From Saccharopolyspora shandongensis (lineage in GTDB: Bacteria; Actinomycetota; Actinomycetes; Mycobacteriales; Pseudonocardiaceae): 64,000 nucleotides of DNA. Shown here piece by piece: positions 15,785-23,680 of the stretch. Numbering within the stretch: the stretch's first letter is position 1; every line of letters begins with the position of its first letter. Position numbers and translations under genes: made by a program. Under the pieces are notes generated by a model, which made no database searches, was not told where the DNA came from, and was given only the letters and a program-made list of their open reading frames with translations. The stretch spans positions 62,001 to 126,000 of the forward strand of contig NZ_FNOK01000015.1 in the NCBI RefSeq assembly GCF_900106995.1, read 5' to 3'.

Positions 15785-16882
15785 TCAGACCGCCAGGGCG
15801 TCGCCGAGCCGGCCCAGCTGGTCGGCCGCGCCGCCGAAGGAGAACTCGTTGCGCTTGGCCGCGACGAAGTAGCGGTGCAGCGGGTGGTCGACGTCGATGC
15901 CGACGCCGCCGTGCACGTGGACCGCGGTGTGGGCCACCCGGTGCCCGGCGTCGGCCGCCCAGAACTTCGCGGTGGCCACCTCGGTCGCGCACGGCAGCCC
16001 CTCGTCGACCCGCCACGCCGCCTGCCACAGCGTCAGCCGCGCGGCCTCCACGTCGATGAACGCGTCGGCCAGCCGCTGCGCGACGGCCTGGAAGCTGCCG
16101 ATCGGCCGCCCGAACTGCACGCGCTCGCGGGCGTACTCGGCGGTCAGCTCCAGCGCCCGCTCGACGACGCCGACCTGGTGCGCGCAGGTGCCGATGGTCG
16201 CGCGGGTGAGCAGCCAGTCCAGCACCGCCGGATCGTCGCCCAGCACCCGGTCGTCGCCGACCCGCACGCCGTCGAGCTCCAACCACGCTTCACTGTCGGC
16301 GTCCACGATGCGCTGCCGCTCGACCGACAGTTGCCCCGGTTCGACGAGGAAGACCTTCGGTCCGTCCGATGTGGACGCGGGAACCAGCACGAGGTCGGCG
16401 ACCGTTCCGGCCGGGACCGTGGTCTTGGTGCCGGTGAGCACCCAGCCGTCGCCGGAGCGCTCGGCGCGGCAGGCGGGACGGCGCGGGTCGGGGTTGTGCT
16501 CCTCGGCGAGCGCGGCGGTCAGCACCAGCTCGCCCTTCGCCGCCGGAACGCCCCAGCGCTGTTGCTGATCGGAGTCGCCGAAGCGGGCCAACGCCGCCGT
16601 CGCCGTGGTGATCGAGGCGAGGTAGGGCACCGGAGCGACCGCGCGGCCCAGCTCGATCAGCACGGAGCACTGCTCCAGCAGCCCGAAACCGCCGCCGCCG
16701 ACGGAACCCGGCAAGGCCGCCGACAACACGTCGGCCCGTGCCAGATCGGTCCACAGTGCACGGTCGAACCGGTCCGGCTCGCGCTCGACCTCGCGCAGCC
16801 GCTCGTTCGTCACGCGATCGTCGAGGATCTCCCTGACCAGCCCGCCCAGATCGAGCTGCGCCTCGGTGCACGAGAAGTCCAT
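15785..16882 (-). CDS. fadE27: Acyl-CoA dehydrogenase FadE27 (ChsE5-type subunit)
   Basis: A 365-residue acyl-CoA dehydrogenase fold: N-terminal helices, mid beta domain (VLTGTKTTVPAGTVADLVLV near 150), and a C-terminal helical domain with ERVQFGRPIGSFQAVAQRLAD near 270 and VHVHGGVGIDVDHPLHRYF near 325. The position that holds the catalytic glutamate in the partner subunit here reads TRATIGT, so this is likely the non-catalytic half. Known ChsE4-ChsE5 complexes are alpha2beta2 and dehydrogenate C5-side-chain steroid CoAs. An AGGGAG site precedes the ATG. Confidence 0.9.
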   Translation of the reverse strand: MDFSCTEAQLDLGGLVREILDDRVTNERLREVEREPDRFDRALWTDLARADVLSAALPGSVGGGGFGLLEQCSVLIELGRAVAPVPYLASITTATAALARFGDSDQQQRWGVPAAKGELVLTAALAEEHNPDPRRPACRAERSGDGWVLTGTKTTVPAGTVADLVLVPASTSDGPKVFLVEPGQLSVERQRIVDADSEAWLELDGVRVGDDRVLGDDPAVLDWLLTRATIGTCAHQVGVVERALELTAEYARERVQFGRPIGSFQAVAQRLADAFIDVEAARLTLWQAAWRVDEGLPCATEVATAKFWAADAGHRVAHTAVHVHGGVGIDVDHPLHRYFVAAKRNEFSFGGAADQLGRLGDALAV

Positions 16883-16899
16883 TCGCTCTCCCTAGAAGT

Positions 16900-16924
16900 C
16901 CTGCCGTCTTCCTGCGCCGGCAGG
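16900..16924 (-). other. Small hairpin between fadE26 and fadE27
   Basis: CCTGCCG and CGGCAGG form a 7-bp stem with an 11-base loop in the 83-base gap between the two dehydrogenase genes. It may set relative expression or RNA stability; no U-tract. Confidence 0.3.
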
Positions 16925-16965
16925 CGGTGTGCCAATTTCACGAGGAACTGCGCCGCTGTGGCCGG

Positions 16966-18144
16966 TCAGCGCTTCGCTGGGGGCAGGCCGAGGCCCACCG
17001 CGGCGACGATGTCCCGTTGCACCTCGTTGGTCCCGCCGCCGAAGGTCAGGATCAGCGACGAGCGGTGCATCCGTTCGATCCGGCCGCGCAGCGCCGCGCC
17101 CCGGGAGCCCTGCCGCACGTACGCGGCGCTGCCCAGCACCTCCATCAGCAGGCGGTAGGCCTCGGTGGCGAACTCCGTGCCGTACACCTTGGTCGCCGAC
17201 GCCGTGGCCGGCGCGGGCTGCTGCTCCGCCGTCGTGGCGATCTTCCAGTTGACCAGCTTGAGGAATTCCGCCCCGGCGTGCACGCGCGCCAGGTGCCGCC
17301 GCACCCACTCCTGGTCCAGCACCCGGCGTCCGTCGGTGAGCCGCGTTTCCCGCGCCCACTCCAGCACCTCGTCCAGCGCCAGCCGCAGCGGGGCGGGGGA
17401 GGTGAGCGCGACGCGCTCGTGGTTGAGCTGGTTGGTGATCAGCGGCCAGCCCTCGTTCTCGGCCCCCACCAGCGCAGAGGTGGGCACGCGGAGATCCTGG
17501 TAGTAGGTGGCGCTGGTGGACGGCCCGGCGACGGTGTGCACCGGCGTCCAGGAGAAGCCGGGCGCGGCCGTGGGCACGATCAGGATGCTCAGGCCGCGGT
17601 GCTTCTTCGCGTCCCGGTCGGTCCGGCAGGCCAGCCACACGTAGTCCGCGTACTGGATCAGGCTGGTCCACATCTTCTGGCCGTTGATCACGTACTTGTC
17701 GCCATCGCGATCGGCGGTGGTGCGCAGCGAGGCGAGGTCGGTGCCCGCCTCCGGCTCGGAGTAGCCGATCGCGAAGTGGATCTCGCCGGCCGCGATCTTC
17801 GGCAGGTAGTGCGACTTCTGCTCCGGGGTGCCGAAGCGCATGATGGTCGGCGCGATGCTGTTGAGCGTCAGGAACGGCACCGGCGCACCGGCGATCGCCG
17901 CCTCGTCGGTGAAGATCAGCTGGTCCAGCATGCTCCGGTTCTGCCCGCCGTACTCCTCCGGCCAGCCCAGCGCGAGCCAGCCGTCCGCACCCATCTGCCG
18001 GACCAGCTGCTTGTAGGCCGTGCCGTCGCCGTAGTCGCCGTGCGAGGTCAGTTCGTCGCGGAGCTCCGGTGTCATGAGCTTGCCGAAGTAGCGGCGCAGC
18101 TCTTTGCGCAGCTGCTCCTGCTCGGGCGTGTAGGCGATGCGCAT
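16966..18144 (-). CDS. fadE26: Acyl-CoA dehydrogenase FadE26 (ChsE4-type catalytic subunit)
   Basis: A 392-residue acyl-CoA dehydrogenase. It has IGYSEPEAGTDLASL near 127, YVINGQKMWTS near 151, Glu243 in NHERVAL where the catalytic base of ChsE4 (Glu247 in M. tuberculosis) is expected, and TFGGGTNEVQRDIVA near 370. The frame extends to 18264, but the ATG at 18144 follows GGAGGGATGC and leaves the KstR-like site 29 bases upstream. It heads the fadE26-fadE27-fadD17 operon. With FadE27 it would oxidise the C24 steroid acyl-CoA in side-chain beta-oxidation. Confidence 0.93.
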   Translation of the reverse strand: MRIAYTPEQEQLRKELRRYFGKLMTPELRDELTSHGDYGDGTAYKQLVRQMGADGWLALGWPEEYGGQNRSMLDQLIFTDEAAIAGAPVPFLTLNSIAPTIMRFGTPEQKSHYLPKIAAGEIHFAIGYSEPEAGTDLASLRTTADRDGDKYVINGQKMWTSLIQYADYVWLACRTDRDAKKHRGLSILIVPTAAPGFSWTPVHTVAGPSTSATYYQDLRVPTSALVGAENEGWPLITNQLNHERVALTSPAPLRLALDEVLEWARETRLTDGRRVLDQEWVRRHLARVHAGAEFLKLVNWKIATTAEQQPAPATASATKVYGTEFATEAYRLLMEVLGSAAYVRQGSRGAALRGRIERMHRSSLILTFGGGTNEVQRDIVAAVGLGLPPAKR

Positions 18145-18173
18145 GCATCCCTCCTGCGTCGACGGGGAGCGTG

Positions 18174-18187
18174 TGGAACATGTTTCA
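18174..18187. promoter_or_regulatory. KstR-like operator ahead of fadE26
   Basis: TGGAACATGTTTCA is an exact TnnAACnnGTTnnA match, 29 bases before the fadE26 ATG. Confidence 0.8.
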
Positions 18188-18274
18188 CCAACCATAGTCC
18201 GAATGTGGCGAGGCGGTCGATACATCGCGCTGCCACGAGTGATTTTTTGCGAGCGTCGTGCCACGGCCGGTGAT

Positions 18275-18288
18275 GAAAACCGGTTCTA
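18275..18288. promoter_or_regulatory. KstR-like site, one mismatch
   Basis: GAAAACCGGTTCTA has the AACnnGTTnnA core and differs from the consensus at its first base. It is the second of four sites between the divergent operons. Confidence 0.5.
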
Positions 18289-18406
18289 TGGCGGCGCGGA
18301 GTTCGGATCGCTCCCCGAATGGAGCAGTCACCGGGGGCTGGCTGGCTCGTTGTGCGGGCTGGATGGCCGATCGGCGTGGCCCGGATGGCCGGTCCTCGCG
18401 AATCGG

Positions 18407-18420
18407 TAGAACTGGTTGCA
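18407..18420. promoter_or_regulatory. KstR-like site, exact match
   Basis: TAGAACTGGTTGCA matches TnnAACnnGTTnnA in full. It lies about 140 bases upstream of the relic start that now heads the plus-strand operon. Confidence 0.6.
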
Positions 18421-18484
18421 AACTCAGAAACCAGCGCATTCGGCTAATATTCTCGGAACTGCGCCCCGGCTCTTGATTGCAAGT

Positions 18485-18498
18485 GAGAACACGTTCTA
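18485..18498. promoter_or_regulatory. KstR-like operator nearest the plus-strand operon
   Basis: GAGAACACGTTCTA matches all but the first base of the consensus and contains the symmetrical AGAACACGTTCT core. It is the most likely operator of the SDR-ALDH-SDR-mce4 operon. Confidence 0.7.
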
Positions 18499-18546
18499 CT
18501 GTGGCTTGGGTAACAGCGCGGGCGATCTCGGTGAGGAGGCCAACCG

Positions 18547-18703
18547 GTGAAGGCAGCGGTGCTAGAGCCTGTGGCGCGCGGGACGTCTGGACCTGGAGGG
18601 CATGATCTCCCGCCGGATCCCGCTGGCCGACATCAACGACGTCCTGGCCGCCCTGAAGAACCCGGGCAACGAAATGATCCGCCGGATCGTGACCTTCGAC
18701 TGA
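18547..18703 (+). pseudogene. Relic of a zinc alcohol dehydrogenase (internal deletion)
   Basis: A GAGGAGG site precedes GTG AAG GCA..., giving MKAAVLEPV, the classic start of zinc-type medium-chain dehydrogenases. About 40 bases later and in another frame comes LDLEGMISRRIPL, then DINDVLAALKNPGNEMIRR and IVTFD with a stop at 18701-18703, the classic end of the same family. The middle, about 1 kb, is gone and the join is out of frame. The relic keeps its ribosome site and KstR-controlled promoter and lies 13 bases before the SDR gene. Translation from the old start would give a meaningless 57-residue peptide ending near the SDR start. Confidence 0.8.
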
Positions 18704-18716
18704 GCCGGGAGGCGCA

Positions 18717-19598
18717 GTGAGCTTGGACGGGAAAGTCGCGATCGTCACCGGAGCGGGTGCGGGGCTCGGTCGCGCGGAGGCGCTGGCCTTGGCGCGCGCC
18801 GGGGCGAACATCGTGGTCAACGACGTTTCCGACGGCGCGGCGGCGGTGGTGGCCGAGATCGAGGAGTTCGGCGCCAAGGCCGTGGCGGTCGCCGGGGACA
18901 TCTCCGACGCTGCCGTCGCCGGCGAGCTGGTCGGCACCGCGGTGCAGCGCTTCGGCGGCTTGCACGTGGTGGTGAACAACGCCGGCGTGTTGCGGGACCG
19001 GATGTTGTTCAAGATGACCGAGCAGGAGTGGGACGACGTGATCCGCGTGCACCTGCGCGGCCACTTCCTGTTGTCCCGCAACGCCGCCGCGCATTGGCGG
19101 GACGAGTACAAGCAGACCGGATCGACCTACGGCAGCCTGATCAACACCGCCTCGGAGGCGTTCCTGCTCGGCGCGGCGGGGCAGCCGAACTACGCGGCGG
19201 CCAAGGCGGGCATCGCGGCGCTTACCGTGTCCACGGCGCGCGCGCTGGGGCGAATGGGCGTGCGGGCGAACGCCATCTGCCCGCGGGCGCGCACGGCGAT
19301 GACGGAGGAAGTCTTCGGCCCGGCACCGGAAATCGGCGTCGACCCGCTGTCCACCGACCACGTCGCGCCGCTGGTCGCCTACCTGGCGGGGCCCGCCGCG
19401 CAGGCGATCAGCGGCCAGGTCTTCGTGGTGCACAGCGGGATGATCGCGCTGATGGCCGCACCCGTCGTCGAGCAGCGCTTCGACACCGGCGGTCCGCTGT
19501 GGACGGAGGACGAGCTGGCCGGCACCGTCGGCGCCTACTTCGCGCAGCGCGACCCGGAGCGCAACTTCGCCAGCACCGAGCTGCTTTCCCTGCCCTAG
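18717..19598 (+). CDS. Short-chain dehydrogenase, steroid operon (Rv3502c-like)
   Basis: A 293-residue SDR with TGAGAGLGRAEALALA near 11, VVNNAGVLRDRMLFKMTEQEWD near 88, active-site Ser in NTASEAF and YAAAK near 158. The NAGVLRDRM block and the extended C terminus resemble hydroxyacyl-CoA/17-beta-hydroxysteroid dehydrogenases such as Rv3502c, which also sits just before yrbE4A. GTG start after GGGAGG. It probably oxidises the beta-hydroxyacyl-CoA or a ring hydroxyl of sterol intermediates; which one cannot be read from sequence. Confidence 0.85.
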   Translation: MSLDGKVAIVTGAGAGLGRAEALALARAGANIVVNDVSDGAAAVVAEIEEFGAKAVAVAGDISDAAVAGELVGTAVQRFGGLHVVVNNAGVLRDRMLFKMTEQEWDDVIRVHLRGHFLLSRNAAAHWRDEYKQTGSTYGSLINTASEAFLLGAAGQPNYAAAKAGIAALTVSTARALGRMGVRANAICPRARTAMTEEVFGPAPEIGVDPLSTDHVAPLVAYLAGPAAQAISGQVFVVHSGMIALMAAPVVEQRFDTGGPLWTEDELAGTVGAYFAQRDPERNFASTELLSLP

Positions 19599-19613
19599 TC
19601 ATCGGGAGTGCGG

Positions 19614-19631
19614 CGATTTCGCGCGAAATCG
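19614..19631. promoter_or_regulatory. Perfect 18-bp palindrome before the aldehyde dehydrogenase
   Basis: CGATTTCGCGCGAAATCG equals its own reverse complement. It lies 15 bases after the SDR stop and 47 bases before the aldehyde dehydrogenase ATG. It shares TTTCnnnnGAAA and total length with the palindrome at 21996-22013. Confidence 0.6.
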
Positions 19632-19678
19632 ACACCGCCACCCACAGCCGAGAGAGTCCCCAGGCGAGGAGGAGCCAG

Positions 19679-21187
19679 ATGGCCCTGACCGTGCGGCAGC
19701 ATCTCGATGCCGCGGCGCTCAAAGACGGATTGCTGCTGGTCGACGGCCAGTGGCGGCAGGCCCGCGCGAGCCGGACCTGGACGCACCACCACCCGGCGAC
19801 CGGCGAGGCGATCGGCGACTTCGCGGTCGCCGATGCCGACGACGTCGACGACGCGATCCGTGCCGCGCGCCGGGCGTTCGACGAAGGACCGTGGCCGTCG
19901 ACCCGTGCCGGCGAGCGTTCCCGCTTGCTGCGCCGCTACGCGGACCTGCTGCGCGAGAACGCCGACGACTTGCGGGCCCGCCAGGCGCTGGACAACAGCG
20001 TGCCGCTGTCGTTCGGCACCGTCTACGCCGGATCGGTGGACGTGGCGGCCGACGTCTTCGACCACCACGCGGGGTGGATCGACAAGGCGGGCGGCGAGAC
20101 GCTGCCGCCGTACCAGGGCGGCGACCACCTGGCGATGACCTTCCGCGAGCCGGTCGGCGTGGTGGCCGCGGTGCTGCCGTGGAACGCGCCGTTCCTGCTG
20201 TTCGCGCAGAAGCTCGCGCCCGCGCTGGCCGCCGGGTGCACCGTGGTGCTCAAGCCGTCGGAGTACGCGACGTTCAGCGTGCTGCGAATGGTGGAACTGC
20301 TGCTGGAGGCCGGGATCCCGGACGGCGTGGTCAACGTCGTCACCGGCCCCGGCGACCCGACCGGCGAGGCGCTGATCACGCACCCGCAGGTGGACAAGGT
20401 GAGCTTCACCGGCAGCCGCGAGGTCGGCCGCCGCATCGTCGAGGCCTCCGCGGGCACCATGAAGCGCGTGTCCCTGGAACTCGGCGGCAAGAGCCCGGCC
20501 ATCGTGTTCCCGGACGCCGACGTGGGCCTCGCGGGCATGACCGCGATGGGCATGGTCACCCTAGGGCTCTCCGGGCAGGCCTGCGTCGCGCACACCCGCG
20601 CGCTCGTGCACCGGGACGCCTACGACGAGTTCGTCGGCGCCGCCGAGCTGATCGCCGGCGCGGTCACCTACGGCGACCCGTTCGACCCGGGCGTGCTGTC
20701 CAGCCCGCTGATCAACCAGCGGCAGCTGGACCGGGTGCTGGGCTTCATCGACAAGGGCCAGGAGGAGGGCGCGCGGCTGGTCACCGGCGGCGGGCGGCCG
20801 GACGGCGACCTCAGCGCCGGCCACTTCGTGCAGCCGACGGTCTTCGCTGACGTCGACAACGCGATGACCATCGCGCGGCAGGAGATCTTCGGCCCGGTGC
20901 TGACGGTCGTGCCGTTCACCGACGAGGACGAGGCGGTGCGGATGGCCAACGACTCCGAGTACGGCCTCGGCGCCGGGGTGTACACATCGGACGTCCGGCG
21001 GGCGTTCCGGGTGGCCAAGCGGATCCGCACCGGCACGGTCGGGATCAACGGGTTCCAGGTGGAGCCGCACCTGCCCTTCGGCGGCTACAAGCAGTCCGGG
21101 CTCGGCCGGGAGGGCGGCCGCTCCGCCTTCGAGGCGTACACCGAGCTCAAGACCGTGCTGCTGCCGCTGACCGACGAGTTGATGTGA
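19679..21187 (+). CDS. NAD(P)-dependent aldehyde dehydrogenase
   Basis: A 502-residue ALDH. It has PWNAPFLLFAQKLAPALAAG near 158, FTGSREVGR near 243, the general base in LELGGKSPAIVF near 265, the nucleophile Cys in GLSGQACVAHTR near 300, and EIFGPVLTV near 400. The ATG follows GAGGAGGAGCC. The frame is open far upstream, but that part overlaps the SDR gene. It could oxidise a sterol side-chain aldehyde or the propionaldehyde released by aldol cleavage. It is not part of the M. tuberculosis mce4 neighbourhood, so it is an addition in this lineage. Confidence 0.9.
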   Translation: MALTVRQHLDAAALKDGLLLVDGQWRQARASRTWTHHHPATGEAIGDFAVADADDVDDAIRAARRAFDEGPWPSTRAGERSRLLRRYADLLRENADDLRARQALDNSVPLSFGTVYAGSVDVAADVFDHHAGWIDKAGGETLPPYQGGDHLAMTFREPVGVVAAVLPWNAPFLLFAQKLAPALAAGCTVVLKPSEYATFSVLRMVELLLEAGIPDGVVNVVTGPGDPTGEALITHPQVDKVSFTGSREVGRRIVEASAGTMKRVSLELGGKSPAIVFPDADVGLAGMTAMGMVTLGLSGQACVAHTRALVHRDAYDEFVGAAELIAGAVTYGDPFDPGVLSSPLINQRQLDRVLGFIDKGQEEGARLVTGGGRPDGDLSAGHFVQPTVFADVDNAMTIARQEIFGPVLTVVPFTDEDEAVRMANDSEYGLGAGVYTSDVRRAFRVAKRIRTGTVGINGFQVEPHLPFGGYKQSGLGREGGRSAFEAYTELKTVLLPLTDELM

Positions 21188-21188
21188 C

Positions 21189-21935
21189 ATGCGGTTAGCG
21201 GACAAGGTCGCGATCGTCACCGGTGCCGCGCGCGGGCAGGGCGCGGCGACGGCGCGCCGCTTCGTCGCCGAGGGCGCCAAGGTGCTGCTGGCGGACGTGG
21301 CCGACGAGGCGGGCAAGGAGCTCGCCGACGAGCTCGGCCCGGCCGCGGTGTACCAGCACCTCGACGTCGGCTCGGAGGACGACTGGGTCGACGCGGTGCG
21401 GGCGGCGCGCGAGCTCGGGCCGGTCGGCGTGCTCGTCAACAACGCCGGGGTGCTGCACTTCTCGGAGCTCGCGGACACCAGCCTGGCCGACTACGAGCGG
21501 GTCATCCGGGTCAACCAGATCGGCACCTTCCTGGGCATGCGGGAGGTGATCCCGGCGATGCGGGAGGCGGGCGGCTCGATCATCAACGTGTCCTCTGTGG
21601 AGGGTCTGGGCGGCATGCCGCTGCTGGTGGCGTACTCGGCCAGCAAGTTCGCCATCCGCGGGATGACCAAGGTGGCCGCGATGGAGCTCGGCAAGCTGGG
21701 TATCCGGGTCAACTCGGTGCACCCCGGGGCGATCGACACCCAGATGATCGCCGAGGCGGCGGGCGGCCCGGTCCCGATGGAGCACGTGGGCAAGCGCGTC
21801 GCGCTGGGCCGGGTCGGGCAGCCGGAGGAGATCGCGGCCCTCGCGGTCTTCCTGGCCAGCGACGAAAGCTCTTACTGCACCGGCGCGGAGTTCACGGCCG
21901 ACGGCGGCGCAACGGCAACGCACGCTCTCGCCTGA
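21189..21935 (+). CDS. SDR resembling 3-alpha/20-beta-hydroxysteroid dehydrogenase
   Basis: A 248-residue classical SDR with TGAARGQGAATARRFVAEGAKV near 11, VLVNNAGVLHF near 82, INVSSVEGLGG and YSASKFAIRG near 150, and a C-terminal DESSYCTGAEFTADGG. The SIIN(V/I)SS(V/I)EG, YxATK/YSASKFA(I/V)RG and SSYxTGAEF blocks resemble M. tuberculosis Rv2002 (FabG3), a 20-beta-hydroxysteroid dehydrogenase. One base separates it from the aldehyde dehydrogenase stop, so the two are coupled. It probably reduces or oxidises a steroid hydroxyl/keto group. Confidence 0.85.
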   Translation: MRLADKVAIVTGAARGQGAATARRFVAEGAKVLLADVADEAGKELADELGPAAVYQHLDVGSEDDWVDAVRAARELGPVGVLVNNAGVLHFSELADTSLADYERVIRVNQIGTFLGMREVIPAMREAGGSIINVSSVEGLGGMPLLVAYSASKFAIRGMTKVAAMELGKLGIRVNSVHPGAIDTQMIAEAAGGPVPMEHVGKRVALGRVGQPEEIAALAVFLASDESSYCTGAEFTADGGATATHALA

Positions 21936-21995
21936 CCGGGCGAGGGACAACGGACACCCCTGACGGTTCCACACCCGATGGGGTGAGTTTTCCCG

Positions 21996-22013
21996 CAGTT
22001 TCAATTGAAACTG
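21996..22013. promoter_or_regulatory. Perfect 18-bp palindrome before yrbE4A
   Basis: CAGTTTCAATTGAAACTG is fully self-complementary. It lies in the 115-base gap before yrbE4A, 37 bases before the preferred GTG. With the palindrome at 19614-19631 it shares TTTCnnnnGAAA, which suggests one regulator acting on both gaps. Confidence 0.65.
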
Positions 22014-22050
22014 AGTGACCCCGGATCAGCGTGGATCGGGAGGTGAGCAG

Positions 22051-22824
22051 GTGGCAGTGCGGAGTGCCGGCGCGTTCGCGCAGGTCGGGCGGATGGCCAC
22101 GCTGGGCTGGGAGGTGCTGCGGGCCATGCCGCGGCGGCCCTTCCAGGTCCGGGAGTGCATCCAGCAGGCCTGGTTCTTCGCCAGCGTCACGATCCTCCCG
22201 ACCGCGCTGGTGGCGATCCCGTTCGGCGCCGTCATCGCGATGCAGCTCGGATCGCTGACGCAGCAGATCGGGGCCCAGTCGTTCACCGGCGCCGCCAGCG
22301 CGCTGGCCATCCTCCAGCAGGCCAGCCCGCTGATCACCGCGCTGCTGGTGGCCGGGGCCGGCGGATCGGCGATGTGCGCCGACATCGGTGCGCGCACCAT
22401 CCGCGAGGAGATCGACGCGCTCGAAGTGCTCGGGATCTCGCCGATCCAGCGGCTGATCGTGCCCCGCGTCATCGGCGCGGTGCTGGTCGCCCTGCTGCTC
22501 AACGGGATGGTCAGCGTCGTCGGCGTGCTCGGCGGCTACTTCTTCAACGTGATCCTGCAGGGCGGGACCCCCGGCGCGTACCTGGCCAGCTTCAACGCCC
22601 TCGCGCAGCTGCCCGACCTGTGGATCAGCGAGTTCAAGGCGCTGCTCTACGGGTTCGTCGCCGGCATCGTCGCCGCCTACCGCGGCCTCAACCCGGCCGG
22701 CGGGCCGAAGGGCGTGGGCGACGCGGTCAACCAGGCCGTGGTGATCACGTTCCTGCTGCTGTTCCTGATCAACCTGGTGCTCACCGGGATCTACCTGCAA
22801 CTCGTGCCCCCGAAGGGATTGTGA
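22051..22824 (+). CDS. yrbE4A: YrbE4A (MlaE-like permease of the Mce4 transporter)
   Basis: A 257-residue integral membrane protein of the YrbE/MlaE family. It has FGAVIAMQLGSLTQQIGAQSFTG near 50, AGAGGSAMCADIGARTIREEIDALEVLGISPIQRLIVPR (the EExDALxxLGI loop) near 100-140, and several membrane segments. The GTG at 22051 is chosen because GGGAGGTGA lies 6 bases before it; the frame-opening GTG at 22015 touches the palindrome. With YrbE4B it forms the permease core of the mce4 importer, which takes up cholesterol in mycobacteria. Confidence 0.92.
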   Translation: MAVRSAGAFAQVGRMATLGWEVLRAMPRRPFQVRECIQQAWFFASVTILPTALVAIPFGAVIAMQLGSLTQQIGAQSFTGAASALAILQQASPLITALLVAGAGGSAMCADIGARTIREEIDALEVLGISPIQRLIVPRVIGAVLVALLLNGMVSVVGVLGGYFFNVILQGGTPGAYLASFNALAQLPDLWISEFKALLYGFVAGIVAAYRGLNPAGGPKGVGDAVNQAVVITFLLLFLINLVLTGIYLQLVPPKGL

Positions 22825-22828
22825 GCCG

Positions 22829-23680
22829 ATGGCCGTCGTCGACCCGGTCGCCGCACCGCTGCGGCGGCGGATCACCCGCGGGCCCGGCGACGCGCTCGCC
22901 GAACTGGGCTGGCAGCTGTCGTTCTACCTGCGCGCCCTCGCCCTGGCGCCCGTCGCGCTGCGCCGCTACTACCGCGAAACCGCCCGGCTGCTCACCGAAG
23001 TCGTGTTCGGCAGCGGCGCGCTGGCCGTCATCGGCGGCACGCTCGGCGTGATGATCGGCATGACCGTCGCGACCGGCGCGATCGTCGGATTGCAGGGCTA
23101 TTCCTCGCTGAACCAGCTCGGCACCTCGGCGCTGACCGGGTTCGTCGCCGCCTACTTCGACACCCGCGAGGTAGCGCCGCTGTCGGCGGGCCTGGCGCTG
23201 TCGGCGACCGTCGGCTGCGGGTTCACCGCGCAGCTGGGCGCGATGCGGATCTCCGACGAGATCGACGCCCTGGAGGTAATGGGCGTGCGGACGCTGCCGT
23301 ACCTGGTGACCAGCCGGGTGCTGGCCGGGGTCGCGGCCGTCATCCCGCTGTACGTGGTGGGGCTGCTCGGCTCGTACTTCGCGTCGCGGCAGATCACCGT
23401 GTGGTTCTACGGCCAGTCCGCGGGCACCTACGACCACTACTTCCACCTGTTCCTGCCGCCGGAGGACGTCCTCTGGTCCTTCGGCAAGGTGATCGTGTTC
23501 AGCGTCGCGGTGATCCTGACGCACTGCTACTACGGCTACACCGCGCGCGGCGGCCCGGCGGGCGTCGGCATCGCGGTGGGACGCGCGGTGCGCACCTCGA
23601 TCGTGCTGGTCGCGGTGCTGGACTTCTTCCTCAGCCTGGCCATCTGGGGCTCCACCACGACGGTTCGGATCTCCGGATGA
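22829..23680 (+). CDS. yrbE4B: YrbE4B (second permease of the Mce4 transporter)
   Basis: A 283-residue YrbE permease. It has IGMTVATGAIVGLQGYSSLNQLGTSALTG near 72, GCGFTAQLGAMRISDEIDALEVMGVRTLPYLVTSR near 130-165, and five or so membrane helices. It starts 4 bases after yrbE4A, and its stop overlaps the mce4A start by 4 bases. The pair of YrbE proteins would form the inner-membrane channel driven by a separate MceG-type ATPase, which is not in this window. Confidence 0.92.
   Translation: MAVVDPVAAPLRRRITRGPGDALAELGWQLSFYLRALALAPVALRRYYRETARLLTEVVFGSGALAVIGGTLGVMIGMTVATGAIVGLQGYSSLNQLGTSALTGFVAAYFDTREVAPLSAGLALSATVGCGFTAQLGAMRISDEIDALEVMGVRTLPYLVTSRVLAGVAAVIPLYVVGLLGSYFASRQITVWFYGQSAGTYDHYFHLFLPPEDVLWSFGKVIVFSVAVILTHCYYGYTARGGPAGVGIAVGRAVRTSIVLVAVLDFFLSLAIWGSTTTVRISG

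Larger units (their letters stand above)
18188..18546. other. Divergent control region of the two steroid operons
   Basis: About 360 bases between the fadE26 promoter and the alcohol dehydrogenase relic. No convincing reading frame was found. In M. tuberculosis a ferredoxin gene (fdxD) lies between the equivalents of the flanking genes; no trace of it is visible. The stretch carries three KstR-type motifs. Confidence 0.6.

Noticed and set aside
18137-18476. Short plus-strand frames in the divergent control region
   Set aside because: They cross several operator motifs, lack family features and show no ribosome site.
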